From Dendrolimus kikuchii (taxonomy: Eukaryota > Arthropoda > Insecta > Lepidoptera > Lasiocampidae): DNA of 64,000 nucleotides. Below, piece after piece: positions 47,138-57,531 of the stretch. Position numbers and translations under genes: made by a program. Position 1 is the stretch's first letter; each line of letters opens with the position of its first letter. A model generated the notes under the pieces. That model saw only the letters and a program-made list of their open reading frames with translations, searched no databases and was not told the DNA's origin. The stretch is taken from assembly GCA_019925095.2 (NCBI GenBank), contig CM034411.1:2949001-3013000 (forward strand). Direction: 5' to 3'.

Positions 47138-47211
47138 TACACAACTTATAATTCCGATCGGCAATTTTGGTTTCCGTAGAAAGGTGTATACCGGATTCCG
47201 ATATGTAAATA
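47138..47211 (-). repeat. Repeat family E, first half of a split copy
   Basis: Together with 47994-48150 it aligns with the continuous copy at 58151-58395 (ACAACTTATAATTCCGAT here, ATTCGTACATTGTCCCGC beyond the insertion). It is split by the element at 47212-47991. Confidence 0.65.
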
Positions 47212-47991
47212 CAGTGCAAACTCCATGTAACGTCACTCGATTTAACGACAAACTCCCTTAAGCGTCCAAGTCACTTAGCTTTGGTTGGTTTAGCTTGTCT
47301 TCCATTGAGTCCCCCGGCAATGGAAGAGGCCTCGTGAGGGGGGCCCACGCCTGCCAGGGCTGCGGAGAGGCTAGGTCATATACCCGTAGCCCTGGCATAA
47401 GGCGTAGGACGGAACACCCAGGGGTTTTAGTGGGTATCCCTAACCGGGGGTGGCAACAGCATGGCACCAGTTCTGACTGGGCATGCTGGTGCCACCCTCG
47501 ATCTGGTGAATCCTACACACGGGTCGCGAATTATCCCCCCAAGGTTCTGCCCTTGTCGCGGCTTATGGTCCTCAAGCCGATTTCCCCTGGCTAAAAAAAA
47601 AAACTTGTCTTCCATACAATGATATACTGTAATTATAGCATTATACCCACTCTCAATAACGACAACAATTAAGTAATAAAAAGTACCTTTTAAGTTGCCA
47701 AAATTAGTAAAAGCTGCGCAACTGTGTACGTTCGTTTATAGCTTTACTATCCTAGCCCGTAATAAACTCGACTGTCGGCATCATGCATACCGAAATATCT
47801 AAGTATTCTTTATCATAAAGATTCCTCAATATCGCAAGATATTAATAAAATAAGTAAAAAATACAACACAATTACTGATGCAGCAAAAGGCATCAGGAAA
47901 AAATAACAGGCTTCTCTCTATTTAAGGACAACTCTCTATAACACCATAAAATTCACAAGCCCTTCAGTGTCGTTATATAGAGTTTACACTG
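47212..47991 (-). mobile_element. Pogo/Tigger-like DNA transposon, split by a retroposon
   Basis: Terminal repeats are CAGTGCAAACTCCATGTAAC at the left and the inverse of CAGTGTAAACTCTATATAAC at the right, with TA on each side (47210-47211 and 47992-47993). It matches the reverse strand of 59208-59683. Without the inner insertion it is about 470 bp and non-coding. CAGT ends and a TA duplication fit the pogo group of Tc1/mariner elements. Confidence 0.8.
47306..47603 (+). mobile_element. Retroposon tail, family D, innermost of a nest
   Basis: It is flanked by the exact 12-bp duplication CTTGTCTTCCAT (47294-47305 and 47604-47615) and ends in a run of A. It contains GGGGTTTTAGTGGGTATCCC, and GTGCCACCC and GAATCC blocks shared with 59695-59984. 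It inserted into the pogo-like element. Confidence 0.85.
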
Positions 47992-47993
47992 TA

Positions 47994-48150
47994 ATATATA
48001 TCGAACTTTATTCGCTAGCGGAAATAGCAGAGCGTTGCTTGCTATGCGATCTTAGCTCTGTACCGCTTACACGATTCGTACATTGTCCCGCCCTACTAAA
48101 AGTGGTCTACTGCGCAGATACATCGGGAGGAATTATTAGTTATGTGAAAA
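47994..48150 (-). repeat. Repeat family E, second half of the split copy
   Basis: It shares TTATTCGCTAGCGGAAAT-like, ATTCGTACATTGTCCCGC and GGTCTACTGCGCAG blocks with 58238-58395. Confidence 0.65.
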
Positions 48151-48202
48151 TGTATTAATAGCTATTAGAATGATACATTTCTTGGAATCGGCTTCCACTT
48201 AC

Positions 48203-48375
48203 CGAAGAAGGCCTCCCTGGAGGTGTCCAAGGTGGATATGTCGGCCGATTGGTCGGCGAAAGACTCGTCCGAGAGCGACAGCGAAGCGAACGACGCCGAC
48301 GCGTCAAACGCAGTCTTATCGACACTGGGCTTCGGGGACGAAGTGAAGATGTTGGGGGTCTGTTTCGCCGGTGTC
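48203..48375 (-). CDS. MAST: MAST-family kinase, exon 8 of those in the window
   Basis: The acceptor is TTCTTTCTAG and the donor GTAAGT. The first base completes an Arg codon, and the exon ends one base into an Asp codon. It encodes TPAKQTPNIFTSSPKPSVDK followed by a Ser/Asp/Phe-rich stretch (SFASLSLSDESFADQSADIS). It has several Ser residues in acidic context, possible casein-kinase-type sites (inference). It is GC-richer than its introns. Confidence 0.85.
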
Positions 48376-48664
48376 CTAGAAAGAACAGCATCCTATTAGT
48401 ATTTCCTAGGTTTTTTTTGGAGTGAAACTTCTATATAGACGATATCTTACGATTTTTCTGTCACGAAAAAGCGTTACGGCCGCGTGGACGAGCGGCATAT
48501 ATTTAGACTAGACGTGGTGAGAGGCGGCATAATGTTAGAGCAGACTATCGATGTTCTTATTGGTTCCGGATCGAATTCAGTTTCTTTGTTTGATAAAATA
48601 AAATGTTTAAATAAAAAAAATGCATTCATTAAAATTTACCTAACCTAACCAAATCATAATTTTT

Positions 48665-48978
48665 ATCCGTGCAGGAACGGAGAAAGAATACAATTTCCTG
48701 CGGCCGGACGGCCTGTCGTAAGAGGCGACTTAACAGCCCACAGCCCCAGGTAGTAGGGCATTTGCCCGACTGGATGGCTACCACCCCTGGTCTAGAGTAT
48801 GTCGTCATAACAACCTTGAGTTGTGTTCCGGCATTAAGAACCAGGGTCCAGTCTCCCTTAAGAGAGTAGCAGCGCATTTGTAGCACCTTTGGTGTTGCAA
48901 ATGTCCATAGGAGATGGTAATCGCTTTCCATCAAGTGGGCCGTTTGCCTGTCTGCTGATCTCCTGCAATAAAAAAAAA
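48665..48978 (+). mobile_element. SINE-like family A, left arm of a palindrome
   Basis: This is a full-length copy running toward the 39-bp inverted repeat at 48999-49125, opposite to the copy at 49127-49416. Confidence 0.8.
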
Positions 48979-48998
48979 TGCAGTAAACCTGCGAAAAA

Positions 48999-49125
48999 TC
49001 GAAATGTGTGGTGGGACACATAGTAGAAGTGAAACTTAAACTTAAGTTAAAATTTTGTTGCGATTTGTTTTACCACTTGTCCGTTGAAGTTTCACTTCTA
49101 CTATATGTCCCAGCACGCATTTCGA
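48999..49125. repeat. 39-bp inverted repeat between two opposed SINE copies
   Basis: The left arm 48999-49037 and right arm 49087-49125 pair at 36 of 39 positions around a 49-base spacer. Shared core: ATAGTAGAAGTGAAACTT. Confidence 0.85.
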
Positions 49126-49126
49126 A

Positions 49127-49416
49127 TTTTTTATTGCATGAGTTTAGCAGACAGGCAGATGGCCCACGTGATCGAAAGCAGTTACCGTCGCCTATGGACA
49201 TTTGTAACACCAAAAGCTCTAAAGGGAGACTGGAACCTGGTCACTAATGCCGGAACAAAACTCAAGGATATTATGGCGGCATACTCTAGACCAGTGGTGG
49301 TAGCCATCCAGACGGGCAAACATCCTAATACCTGGCTGTGGGTTGTTTTGTCGCCTCTTATACGACAGGCCACCGCGACGCAGGAAATTGTATTCTTTCT
49401 CCGTACCTGCACGGAT
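49127..49416 (-). mobile_element. SINE-like family A, right arm of a palindrome
   Basis: A family A copy opposed to 48665-48978. It lacks about 24 bases around the CTACAAATGCGCTGCTGC block, so it is not a simple mirror image of the left copy. Confidence 0.8.
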
Positions 49417-49470
49417 TTCATCAGATGACCCGTCTCACTTTCTCACTTTGACACAAAATTTTCATCTCAC

Positions 49471-49725
49471 CTATTAGGCAAGTTCTTCACGTGGTGTGTG
49501 GGCGAGTCCTTCTCCTCGGCTATCCTCGGCAGTGGCGGTTCGTCCTGGTTCTCCTTCGGCGGGGGGGTAGGGGGCGCGGCGGGGGCGGGCGCCCGCCAGA
49601 CCACGCCCCTGCGCCCCGCGCCGCCGGCCACGCCGACGCCGACCCCGACCCCAACAGCGCCCCCAACTCCCCCACAGCACAGTGGCGATATGGAGCACTT
49701 GGACTCCGCTGAACGGGGATGTAGC
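49471..49725 (-). CDS. MAST: MAST-family kinase, exon 7 of those in the window
   Basis: The acceptor is GTTTTTTCAG. The first base completes the Arg of exon 6 (giving LSPDRLHPRSAESK across the join, a block I recognise from MAST proteins). The end is two bases into an Arg codon before GTGAGA. It encodes CSISPLCC, then a Gly/Val run (GVGGAVGVGVGVGVAGG), then PPTPPPKENQDEPPLPRIAE and SPTHHVKNLPN. The Gly/Val run comes from a GTCGGG/GGCGTC-type imperfect repeat, which also makes long open frames on the opposite strand; those are shadows. Confidence 0.85.
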
Positions 49726-49990
49726 CTGAAAAAACGGAAGGTAAGTGTTCAAGTTACATAAATTCCATTAAAATGACATGAAATTTATTAGCATGTAAGT
49801 AAGTAGTACAGGGTACATATAAAATGACTAAAATACATAGAACAGTACGAATGGCGTCCCAAAGGAAGCTCTGTTTCCCGCGCTACGTCTCCTTAGAGCC
49901 TGTGTGGCGGGCCACAGTAGAATTTGCTTCGGTTATATGATATTTATCATTGATGATAGTACATTAATGCAATGTCTTTGTGTAGTGAAA

Positions 49991-49997
<7 letters not shown>

Positions 49998-50048
<51 letters not shown>
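49998..50048. repeat. (AT)n microsatellite
   Basis: About 25 uninterrupted AT units lie directly next to the tail of the SINE copy at 50051. Confidence 0.95.
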
Positions 50049-50050
<2 letters not shown>

Positions 50051-50281
50051 CTTTTTACTGCATGAGATCAGCAGACAGGCAGACGGCCCACTTCACGGGA
50101 AGCGGTTACCATCGCCTATGAACATGTGCAACACCAAAGTTGCTACAAATGCGCTGCTGCTCTCTTAAGGGAGACTGGAACCTGGTCACTAATGCCGGAA
50201 CACAACTCAAGGTTGTTATGGCGACATACTTTAGACCAGGGGTGGTAGCCATCCAGTCGGGCAAATGCCCTACCACCTGGC
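50051..50281 (-). mobile_element. SINE-like family A, 5'-truncated
   Basis: The tail end is at the left, next to the AT microsatellite, and the copy stops at CCACCTGGC. Its first about 75 bases are missing. Confidence 0.75.
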
Positions 50282-50475
50282 AAAAGGTATGTAGTATGTA
50301 CAAATTATATTTTCTATTGTTAAATTAAAAATTACAATTCAATACTCAAAGGTGTTAGTAATAACAATATGCTTTTGTGTATGTGTGTGTGTAAGCGTAA
50401 GTGATCAAAGTAACTATTTTCAAATGACGGTCAGTAAAAGGTGAACTAGCAAATAAATCTTAAAAGCTCTTCAGC

Positions 50476-50636
50476 ATGTGTTGTGTTCCGGGATCAGTGA
50501 CCAGGTTCCAGTCTCCCTTAAGAGAGCAGCAGCGCATTTGTAGCACATTTGGTGCTGCAAATGTCCATAGTCGATGGTAACCGCTTTCCATTAAGTGGGC
50601 CGTTTGCCTGTCTGCTGAACTCCTGCAATAAAAAAT
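50476..50636 (+). mobile_element. SINE-like family A, 5'-truncated
   Basis: It starts at TGTTGTGTTCCGG and runs to the CTCCTGCAATAAAAAA tail. It is opposed to the copy at 50051-50281, with 194 bases between them. Confidence 0.75.
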
Positions 50637-51460
50637 CTTTGAATGGTAGAGAGTGTAAGAAAGTGTAGAAACATTATTTGTACATGTATTTTTTTTTAAA
50701 TTATTATACAACATTATGTTGTGGGTATGTTAAATTTGACAGTCTTTTGTATTTAAACAATTTTTTTTTATTGCTCTTGTTTAAACCAAAACATCTCCTA
50801 CTATAGACTGTTCGGATACTGAATACCTCAGTTTGGTAGACGTTGGAAAATAATCCAGTAACAAAAAATAAACTTTATAATTGTAGAAACATGTAAATTA
50901 AACAACTTTGCATATAGCAATCCATGTTTGCGAAACAAAACATATAAACATATTGTTCCAACATTTGTAGTCGTCTCCTGTAGACATGTAAAACTTTTTT
51001 GTGTTTGACCCATTAATTATCAGCTGTTGTCTGGAACTTCAATATTATTGTTTAGCGTCATTAACAATGTCGCTTCTCAAATAACGCATTGAACATTATC
51101 CCAGGTGTAATAGAGGCATAAGAAAGAATCGATAAAACAACTAGACTGTAGATAAAACAGCTCGCCGTCGATTAACTTCTTTACCTATAATGTATTAGAT
51201 GGCGCTTTATTTGTTAAGTATACTTGCAATGTCTTTTAATTAATAAATATTTTTTTAAATTTAGAAACTTTTGTGTTAACATGCATCACACAACACTTGG
51301 AGCCGATCCCAATACGGCACACACATGTTAACATACCAACAGCCGAAGCAGCACTGACGTAGTGTTGAGTGGGGCACGTATAAGCCAGTACATTTGTCCC
51401 ATATAAAATACTTTTGTACTGATAATGATCAAATTTGAAAATAATAATAATAATAATCGG

Positions 51461-51682
51461 CAGACAAACACACATTACTCATATATATCCCCAAGCTAAG
51501 TAACTTACGCTTGTGTTATGGGTAATATACAACGGACCACTCTGAGGCCGATCTCAGACACCCAGACCATAGTAAATAACAGAAACTTCGTTTCCGAAAT
51601 TTACCATTCCAGGAATCGAACCAGGAGCCCCTGCGTTCCAGCGATTTCGGCCTACTAGGACTTAGCCCGCTCAACCACATAT
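51461..51682 (-). mobile_element. tRNA-derived SINE, family C, best copy
   Basis: On the - strand it has an A-box-like GGTTGAGCGGGCTAAG and an exact B box GGTTCGATTCC. The body contains the inverse of TTATGGGTAATATACAACGG. It defines the family that includes 22008-22230 and 39362-39560. Confidence 0.8.
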
Positions 51683-52064
51683 AGTATGTCAAATGTAAGA
51701 CTAAAATTTTTAACGCGATACCATCCATTCCTGATATAATATGAAACGTAAAAATGAAAGATGGAACGACGCTTATGCTACAACAGTGCAATAACAACGC
51801 CTTTACGGATATTCACATGAGAAAGAGGGACAACATGACATGTCGCAGTACGACTGCTAGCTTCTACAAGTAGTGTGGAGACCGAGGCCAATCACATCAG
51901 ATTCTTAACGAACATTTCTGAATTAGCTTTAATTTTTAAATTGTAAAGAACGGGACAAATTACGGAATCACATCAAATGTACTGCCGCAGTACAAAACTC
52001 CTCACCTCACTTGAATTGATAAATTGTACTGCTTCAATACAAAAAGTCATGTTAAGTCCAATTT

Positions 52065-52460
52065 ACATTGAGCCAACTACTGACCAATTCAGTTCAGAGC
52101 AGACAGATTTCAAAATAATCAATCGTGAATATTGAAGCCCGTGAGTGAGACTTGGCAGCGCTGTGATGACTTCAAATCAATTTACACGATACTAGTATGA
52201 AGTCGTGGAAGGCCACGACACACCTTCCATGATCAAATCGATCGTGTACTAGCAGAAGGTGATGTCAGGAGCCTTAAGAACAGACGAGCGTGCATGACAA
52301 GAGTTATGAATGTCAAAGAAGCAGGTGAGGTGTGTAAGAATAAGCCTAAATGGCGCTCTGTTGTTCGTGCCTACCCCGCAAGGGAACTGGCGTGAAGTTA
52401 TATATGTATGTATGTAGTATGAAGTCAGCACTGGCTTCCTTGCAATCGTATTCGGACTTG
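52065..52460. repeat. MITE family F relative, split by an RTE copy
   Basis: It shares AATTTACATTGA, CAATCGTGAATATTGAAGCC and GCACTGGCTTCCTT-like blocks with 33549-34062. The right end was not found. Confidence 0.45.
52205..52414 (+). mobile_element. RTE-like LINE 3' end
   Basis: A truncated copy with a TATG tail, flanked by the exact 12-bp duplication TAGTATGAAGTC (52193-52204 and 52415-52426). Confidence 0.9.
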
Positions 52461-53109
52461 GTAGTTTCGATATAACCAAGCGATGTTCGCGTCGTCGCAG
52501 TCTTCCGCGGCATTGAGCGAAGAAGGACGTGTGCCTCATTCCGGCGGCGGTAATAATTTCGGCGGCTAATCGGCGGTGATAATAATAAGACATTTGTTAA
52601 ATGTGACGCATGTGTTATCCTATACGGTGTGATATCAGGCCGGCCGGCAAAAGGCCCTCGAGAGCGCAGTATCGGTGAGTCGTTCTACCTTTGTTCCGTT
52701 AAACTGTTTGCGAAGGACACACAAATAACCGACAAGGAACTATAATGCATGTGTCACTTTTTATATCACATAATATAAGGTAGTTACAAATATTTTTAGA
52801 CCGGTAATAAATACGTCTGCGAACAGTCTGTTTTATTTATGTATCCGTGAATCTTTCTTTAAATATCAGTAATATAGTAAGCTATTGTGCAGTCATTTTA
52901 ATAGGTAACATTTGACGTCTGTCAGTTTTATCTTCATAGTGAGGTGATCTGCTTAAAAACATCGATTAAAGTGAATGAATCGATACGGACTTGAAACATA
53001 TGTGAATTTTAAAAATCATCAGGCGAATCCCTGCCCCATTATTATTTTTTCTTTCGTAAATTTGAGGAGCAAAATAAGACAAGTACATAATTTAACAAAA
53101 AAAAATCAT

Positions 53110-53355
53110 TTATTCAGTTGAACTGTCAGAACAGTTATTAGTATTGTCATCTTGATCACTGCTGTCAGCACTAAGAGATATTATTAATTCATTTTCAATA
53201 ATATTGTCTATTCTCACATCTCGTACAAAATCTTGTAAAATTATTTTATTTGTTTTCTCTACGACTTTTCTCCAGTCTTCTGTAGTGACTTCTGCACACG
53301 CAATTTGTAGCAGAGTCATCATTTTAGCAGTACTGAAGGGTCGTTCAGTATTATT
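53110..53355 (-). pseudogene. Transposase C-terminal remnant
   Basis: The - strand reads NTERPFSTAKMMTLLQIACA, then VTTEDWRKVVEKTNKIILQD and an acidic Ser/Asp-rich end before the stop. A Trp in TxEDWxxxxxH/K context and an acidic tail are typical of the C-terminal end of DDE-type transposases of the Tc1/pogo group. The catalytic DDE region is deleted. It lies between the 24-bp terminal repeats. Confidence 0.65.
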
Positions 53356-53465
53356 CCGCGTTACTTATTTTTTGTATTTTTATAGTTAGTTAAAAGAATA
53401 ATAAATATTTTTATGTTTTATTATAATCACAACGTGGTTATTAATTTATTGTGATATTTCTTCAA

Positions 53466-53490
53466 AGTCAAAGTCAAAGTCAAAGTAATT
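53466..53490 (+). repeat. (TCAAAG)n short tandem repeat
   Basis: Four to five units, then TAATTTATTTTG. This is typical of the tail of a LINE inserted on the - strand; the body would extend to the right but was not identified. Confidence 0.7.
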
Positions 53491-54419
53491 TATTTTGTGT
53501 ATACAGGTTTGAATATGATGTCCATAATGATAACAAATAGGTATCGCTGTATCCTGCCACATATGTAGCTTACAAAAAAATATAATTTAAAACTAATAAC
53601 GTCTAGATTTATACAATTTATAGTGCTAATGCTGAATAATAATTACGATTCCTCATGTCACAAAATCAAACTCCTGTATCAGTAATAGTATCAGTACCTG
53701 TATCAGTAAGTCTTCACAAGTAATCATTTCATTCGATTCTACTTATCAGCTTTCGATTTTTAGAGTAACATCCCTAGTGTTTAAAAAGAAATAGGGTTAA
53801 CTGACGCAACATTGTAACGACGTTCGGTTCTTTAGATCAGAAATTGTTTGTTATGTTTAGAATGGTTTATAAGAGAAAGCAAATCGTAAAATTACTCGTA
53901 TCGGTCATTATTACAATAAATATGTAATCGTAATTGAAAAAAGTTAAGCAATTGTGCAGTTCTAACAAAACGAAAAAATATATTATTTTATGCCCGCCGT
54001 TACAAGATTATGCTGTTGAATTTTGATGAATTGTCAAATGTTACCTATTAAAATGATTCCACAGTAGTTGCCTGGATATTTATCAGGAACCTACCTTATA
54101 CTTACAGTCCACTATATCTGTATCCCGAACAAGCTGGACCAATGTAAATCAGCGTTTACTCTTATCGTAGGAGGTACCCCGATAGGGTGGAGGAGCGAGG
54201 TGGAATGCTCCTCCGTCTCAAACGAAGATATTCCAGCGAGGCTATTATTGTTCCTCGCAGACCCAACTGTTATTGTTGAAAATTTGTATATATTCTTTGT
54301 ATGTTTCGGAGAACGTTTGCGACCTCAATTATTGCACAGCGCCATCTATTGGCTTAGAAGTGTTCCACTACACATACAAACTCATTTTATAACCGTGTCC
54401 TACTCGACACCACACTGAC

Positions 54420-54536
54420 CTGTCGGGCGAGAGCGCCCTCCTGAGCAGCGGCGACGCGGGGTCGCGGCGCGCCCACGCCCTGCGGCCCCCGCACTCGCGC
54501 CCCGCCAGCGGCGACGGGCTGCGCGCCTCGCACCGG
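54420..54536 (-). CDS. MAST: MAST-family kinase, exon 6 of those in the window
   Basis: The acceptor is GTGCGCAG and the donor GTCAGT. One base completes a Ser codon, and the exon ends two bases into an Arg codon. It encodes RCEARSPSPLAGRECGGRRA, then WARRDPASPLLRRALSPDR. The SPSPL and the (L/R)RRALSPDR blocks match the Ser/Pro- and Arg-rich region downstream of the MAST PDZ domain. It is very GC-rich compared with its introns. Confidence 0.85.
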
Positions 54537-54662
54537 CTGCGCACGCGCACCGCGGTGTTAGTCACACACATACATACACAGGCACATACACTGCGTTATT
54601 TACATGTAATGCAATGAATGGAGTTGAAATGATGTAGAGTATTGTCGAGTTATAGATGACTG

Positions 54663-54869
54663 ACTAGCTTCTGCCTGCGACATCGTCCGCGTGGAATAGT
54701 TAAAAAAAAAGTTTGGTCTTAGCGTGATGATATATAGCGTATAGCCTTCCTCGATAAATGGGCTATCTAACACTGAAAGAATTTTTCAAATCAGACCAGC
54801 AGTTCCTGAGATTAGCGCGTTCAAGCAAACAAACAAACTCTTCAGTTTTATATATTAGTATAAGATTTA
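54663..54869 (-). mobile_element. Short Helitron
   Basis: The CTAGT end is at 54667-54663 on the - strand and the start TAAATCTTATACTAATATA at the right. It is nearly identical in parts to 35165-35407. Confidence 0.75.
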
Positions 54870-55124
54870 GCCGAACTTTTCGCACGCTATGTTGCGCAGG
54901 TGCATCATTACAGTTATACCGATCATTCAGTCGTCGAAGTGTCGGCATCGTACTTTCGGCAGGTGTGTCGTTACACTTATTCTAGGCTATGGCGGGCAAG
55001 AGTCGATGGTTTACATTTCAAAACGATTGACTGTAATAAACAAATCTCAATAATAGTGTTACGAATGTTTGCAAATCAATTTGTGTCAACAATAGTATAG
55101 TTACCTTTATAAATTGAATGTAAA

Positions 55125-55440
55125 TCTCTATATATTAATACGTGAAGCAAAAACTTTGTACCCCTTTTTACGAAAATTGCGCGGACGGAGGAATATGAAA
55201 TTTCAAACAATTATAGTTTATATAGAGAAGAAGCGACGAATGCTAATTTTTTTTTTAAATTATGTATAAAAAATACATTAAATCAATAAATAAAAACATT
55301 ACACACACTACCATGTATTTGACACACACGCGCATATACTTTTGTGTTTATTGTTGCCTTGGCAAAATCTATGAATATAGAAATATAGTCTTTGATAACA
55401 AATTGTTATGGTCGAATTTCGACCACGGGCGACCACTAGT
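55125..55440 (+). mobile_element. Short Helitron, complete
   Basis: The start is TCTCTATATATTAATACG and the end is GGGCGACCACTAGT. The palindrome-like GTCGAATTTCGAC sits near the 3' end, where Helitrons carry a hairpin. It is the intact partner of 10978-11318. Confidence 0.8.
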
Positions 55441-55769
55441 ATAAATTAATATGAAAAAGCGTCATGTTTTATTAATGCAAAACATTCAGACAGATGAATA
55501 TTGCAATTATTAAAATGATATGATAAAGATGCTACTGTCATATCATGCGTCAAAGATGCTAATGTTAAAGAACCATACACGTTAAACATTCCTAAGCTTA
55601 AGCAATACACTCAATTATTTTTCAATGTACATAAGCGTGTAGTCATTATACAGATGTTCTTTGTCGAAGGGAAATCAGGGTATTAACCGTTGCGGGGGAA
55701 ACATGGTGCGGGCGTGTGGGTAAGTCAGGATGGAACTAGTAACCTTGCAAAAGTTAACCAAGAACAGTT

Positions 55770-56205
55770 CTATTCTTGTTTTATGGGTAATATACAACGA
55801 AGTACTCTGGAGCTGATCCCAGATACACAGACCACAGTAAACAAAGGAGGAAGTTAGTTTTCGTAAGCCAGGAATTTAATTATTTCTCTAATAATTTAAT
55901 ATTAATGTAATTTAATATTTTGTTATGATTAGTATGTTTTTAATAACTTTATTTATAATAAAATATTTTTAATATCAGTGTATAGCATGAAAATATTTTA
56001 AAAACTTTTAAATACAATGTAATATTTAAGGTAGGGAAGAGCGGGATCTTCTGATACAAGTAAAATTTGCTTAAAAGAAGATTCCAGCAACTGGCTACAA
56101 ATTGTGCACGTTTATTAAGGAATAAATATTTTCATTTTCATTTACAGGAATCGAACCCGGAACCTCTGCGTTGTATCAACCATAGCGAAACACGCCACAG
56201 AGGAA
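55770..56205 (-). mobile_element. tRNA-derived SINE, family C, split by an insertion
   Basis: 55770-55866 and 56148-56205 are adjacent parts of the family C consensus. The break carries CAGGAAT on both sides. The inserted about 280 bases end in AATAAATATTTTCATTTTCAT, a retroposon-like tail. Confidence 0.6.
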
Positions 56206-56400
56206 ATCATAATGATCTTTTATTTAGTTCAACAGAATTTTACTATTGTCTATTTTCGGTTTCAATAAATGGGAAGATGTTCGGTGAAGGGCTGGAAAAT
56301 TCTGGAAAATTATCAAGTTCTTTATTTTTTTTTTAAATTAACACATCGAATAGTTATTCAAGACATATTTTCGCTTAATATTTTTCCAGATGCACTGGTT

Positions 56401-56687
56401 TTTTTTATTTGAGGCGAGGGAAAATGCTTAACCGATTTACGCACAAACTGAGCCGTTGCTAGGGGAACGACACGCGTCGGTCGGGGGCGATAACACTGCA
56501 GCAATAGTATGCTCTTGGCGGTACTCCGTCCGCGATCGACGTCACAGAATAGTGTGGAAAACTCCGAGCGTTGCTGCACGAGCGAGCAACCCCAATACCC
56601 ACTAAAAACCCCCTCCTCCCCGTCGACCCTGCGCTTTTGTTTGTGTTGGAAAGGCTGAGATTTAGAACGTAGTTACGCCCAGCCGAT
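56401..56687 (-). mobile_element. Retroposon family D, with 14-bp duplication
   Basis: It is flanked by the exact 14-bp repeat CAGATGCACTGGTT (56387-56400 and 56688-56701). The tail (T-run) is at the left. It contains the inverse of GGTTTTTAGTGGGTATTGGG, tying it to the other family D copies, but the rest of the body differs. Confidence 0.8.
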
Positions 56688-56765
56688 CAGATGCACTGGT
56701 TATTTTATCACCACTCAAGTACAACATGCCTGCAAAATAATTGCATTGGTTTAGGAATAACTTAC

Positions 56766-56912
56766 CTGGTGGGTGAAGCTGGCTGGGGCTGCGGTGACGG
56801 CGACGGAGTCCTAGCCAACGGGGACAGGGGCATGTGCTGCAACGAAGCCCTCCTGACCTCAGCTCCCGCTCCAGCCACTAGCTTATGTTTTAAACCGTGA
56901 AGTGACGACGGC
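56766..56912 (-). CDS. MAST: MAST-family kinase, exon 5 of those in the window
   Basis: The acceptor is ATATTTCAG and the donor GTAAGT. One base completes an Arg codon, and the exon ends two bases into a Ser codon. It encodes PSSLHGLKHKLVAGAGAEVR, then ASLQHMPLSPLARTPSPSPQPQ. RPSSLHGL.(H/A)KL is a block I recognise from MAST proteins C-terminal to the PDZ domain, followed in the family by Ser-Pro-rich sequence, as here. Confidence 0.9.
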
Positions 56913-56953
56913 CTGAAATATTAACGCCAATGACTGTTGACATTGCTCGAATA

Positions 56954-57272
56954 TTTTTTTATTTTTTTATTGCAGGAGATCAGCAGACAGGCAGACGGCT
57001 CACTTGATGGAAAGCGGTTACCATCGCCTATGGACATTTGCAACACCAAAGTTGCTACAAATGCGCTGCTGCTCTCTTAAGGGAGACTGGAACCTGGTCA
57101 CTAATGCCGGAACACAACTCAAGGTTGTTATGACGACATACTCTAGACCAGGAGTGGTAGCCATCCAGTCGGGCAAATGCCCTACCACCTGGCTGTGGGT
57201 TGTTAAGACGCCTCTTATGACAGGCCGCCCAGCCGCAGGAAATTGTATTCTTTCTCCGTTCCTGCACGGATA
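56954..57272 (-). mobile_element. SINE-like family A, full length
   Basis: T-run and TTGCAGGAG at the left, CCTGCACGGAT at the right. It lies in sense orientation with MAST, 42 bases upstream of exon 5. Confidence 0.85.
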
Positions 57273-57531
57273 AAACATGATGAACATAGGCGTTTGCTTC
57301 AATTATTTGGTAGCTTGATTATGCGATTGTACAGATATATCTACAAGGATGCGTATTCTAGAAGACTTTATTTCGTGTTGCCACTCTTATAAAATACAAT
57401 TTGCGTGACCCGATTTTGTGTTACCAGTCTAAAGAATCAAATTTGCGCAACCTTATTTAGTGTTGCCACTTAAATATTGATTATATGCCATCACGACACC
57501 TTGTCGTAGACAATAGGATATCCACATTTTC

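Larger units (their letters stand above)
52893..54056. mobile_element. DNA transposon with perfect 24-bp terminal repeats
   Basis: The 24 bases starting TCATTTTAATAGGTAACA (52893-52916) recur in perfect inverse at 54033-54056. With two mismatches the repeats extend outward by about seven bases. Inside is the end of a transposase gene on the - strand. At about 1.16 kb this is a deleted but structurally intact element in a MAST intron. Confidence 0.8.

Noticed and set aside
49474..49761. Arg/Gly- and Pro-rich frames on both strands over MAST exon 7
   Set aside because: Only the frame joining LSPDR to LHPRSAESK fits both neighbouring exons; the other frames are composition shadows.
54068..54418. 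A 116-codon + strand gene next to MAST exon 6
   Set aside because: It starts beside the end of a DNA transposon, shows no motif and overlaps a MAST intron and exon edge; probably chance.
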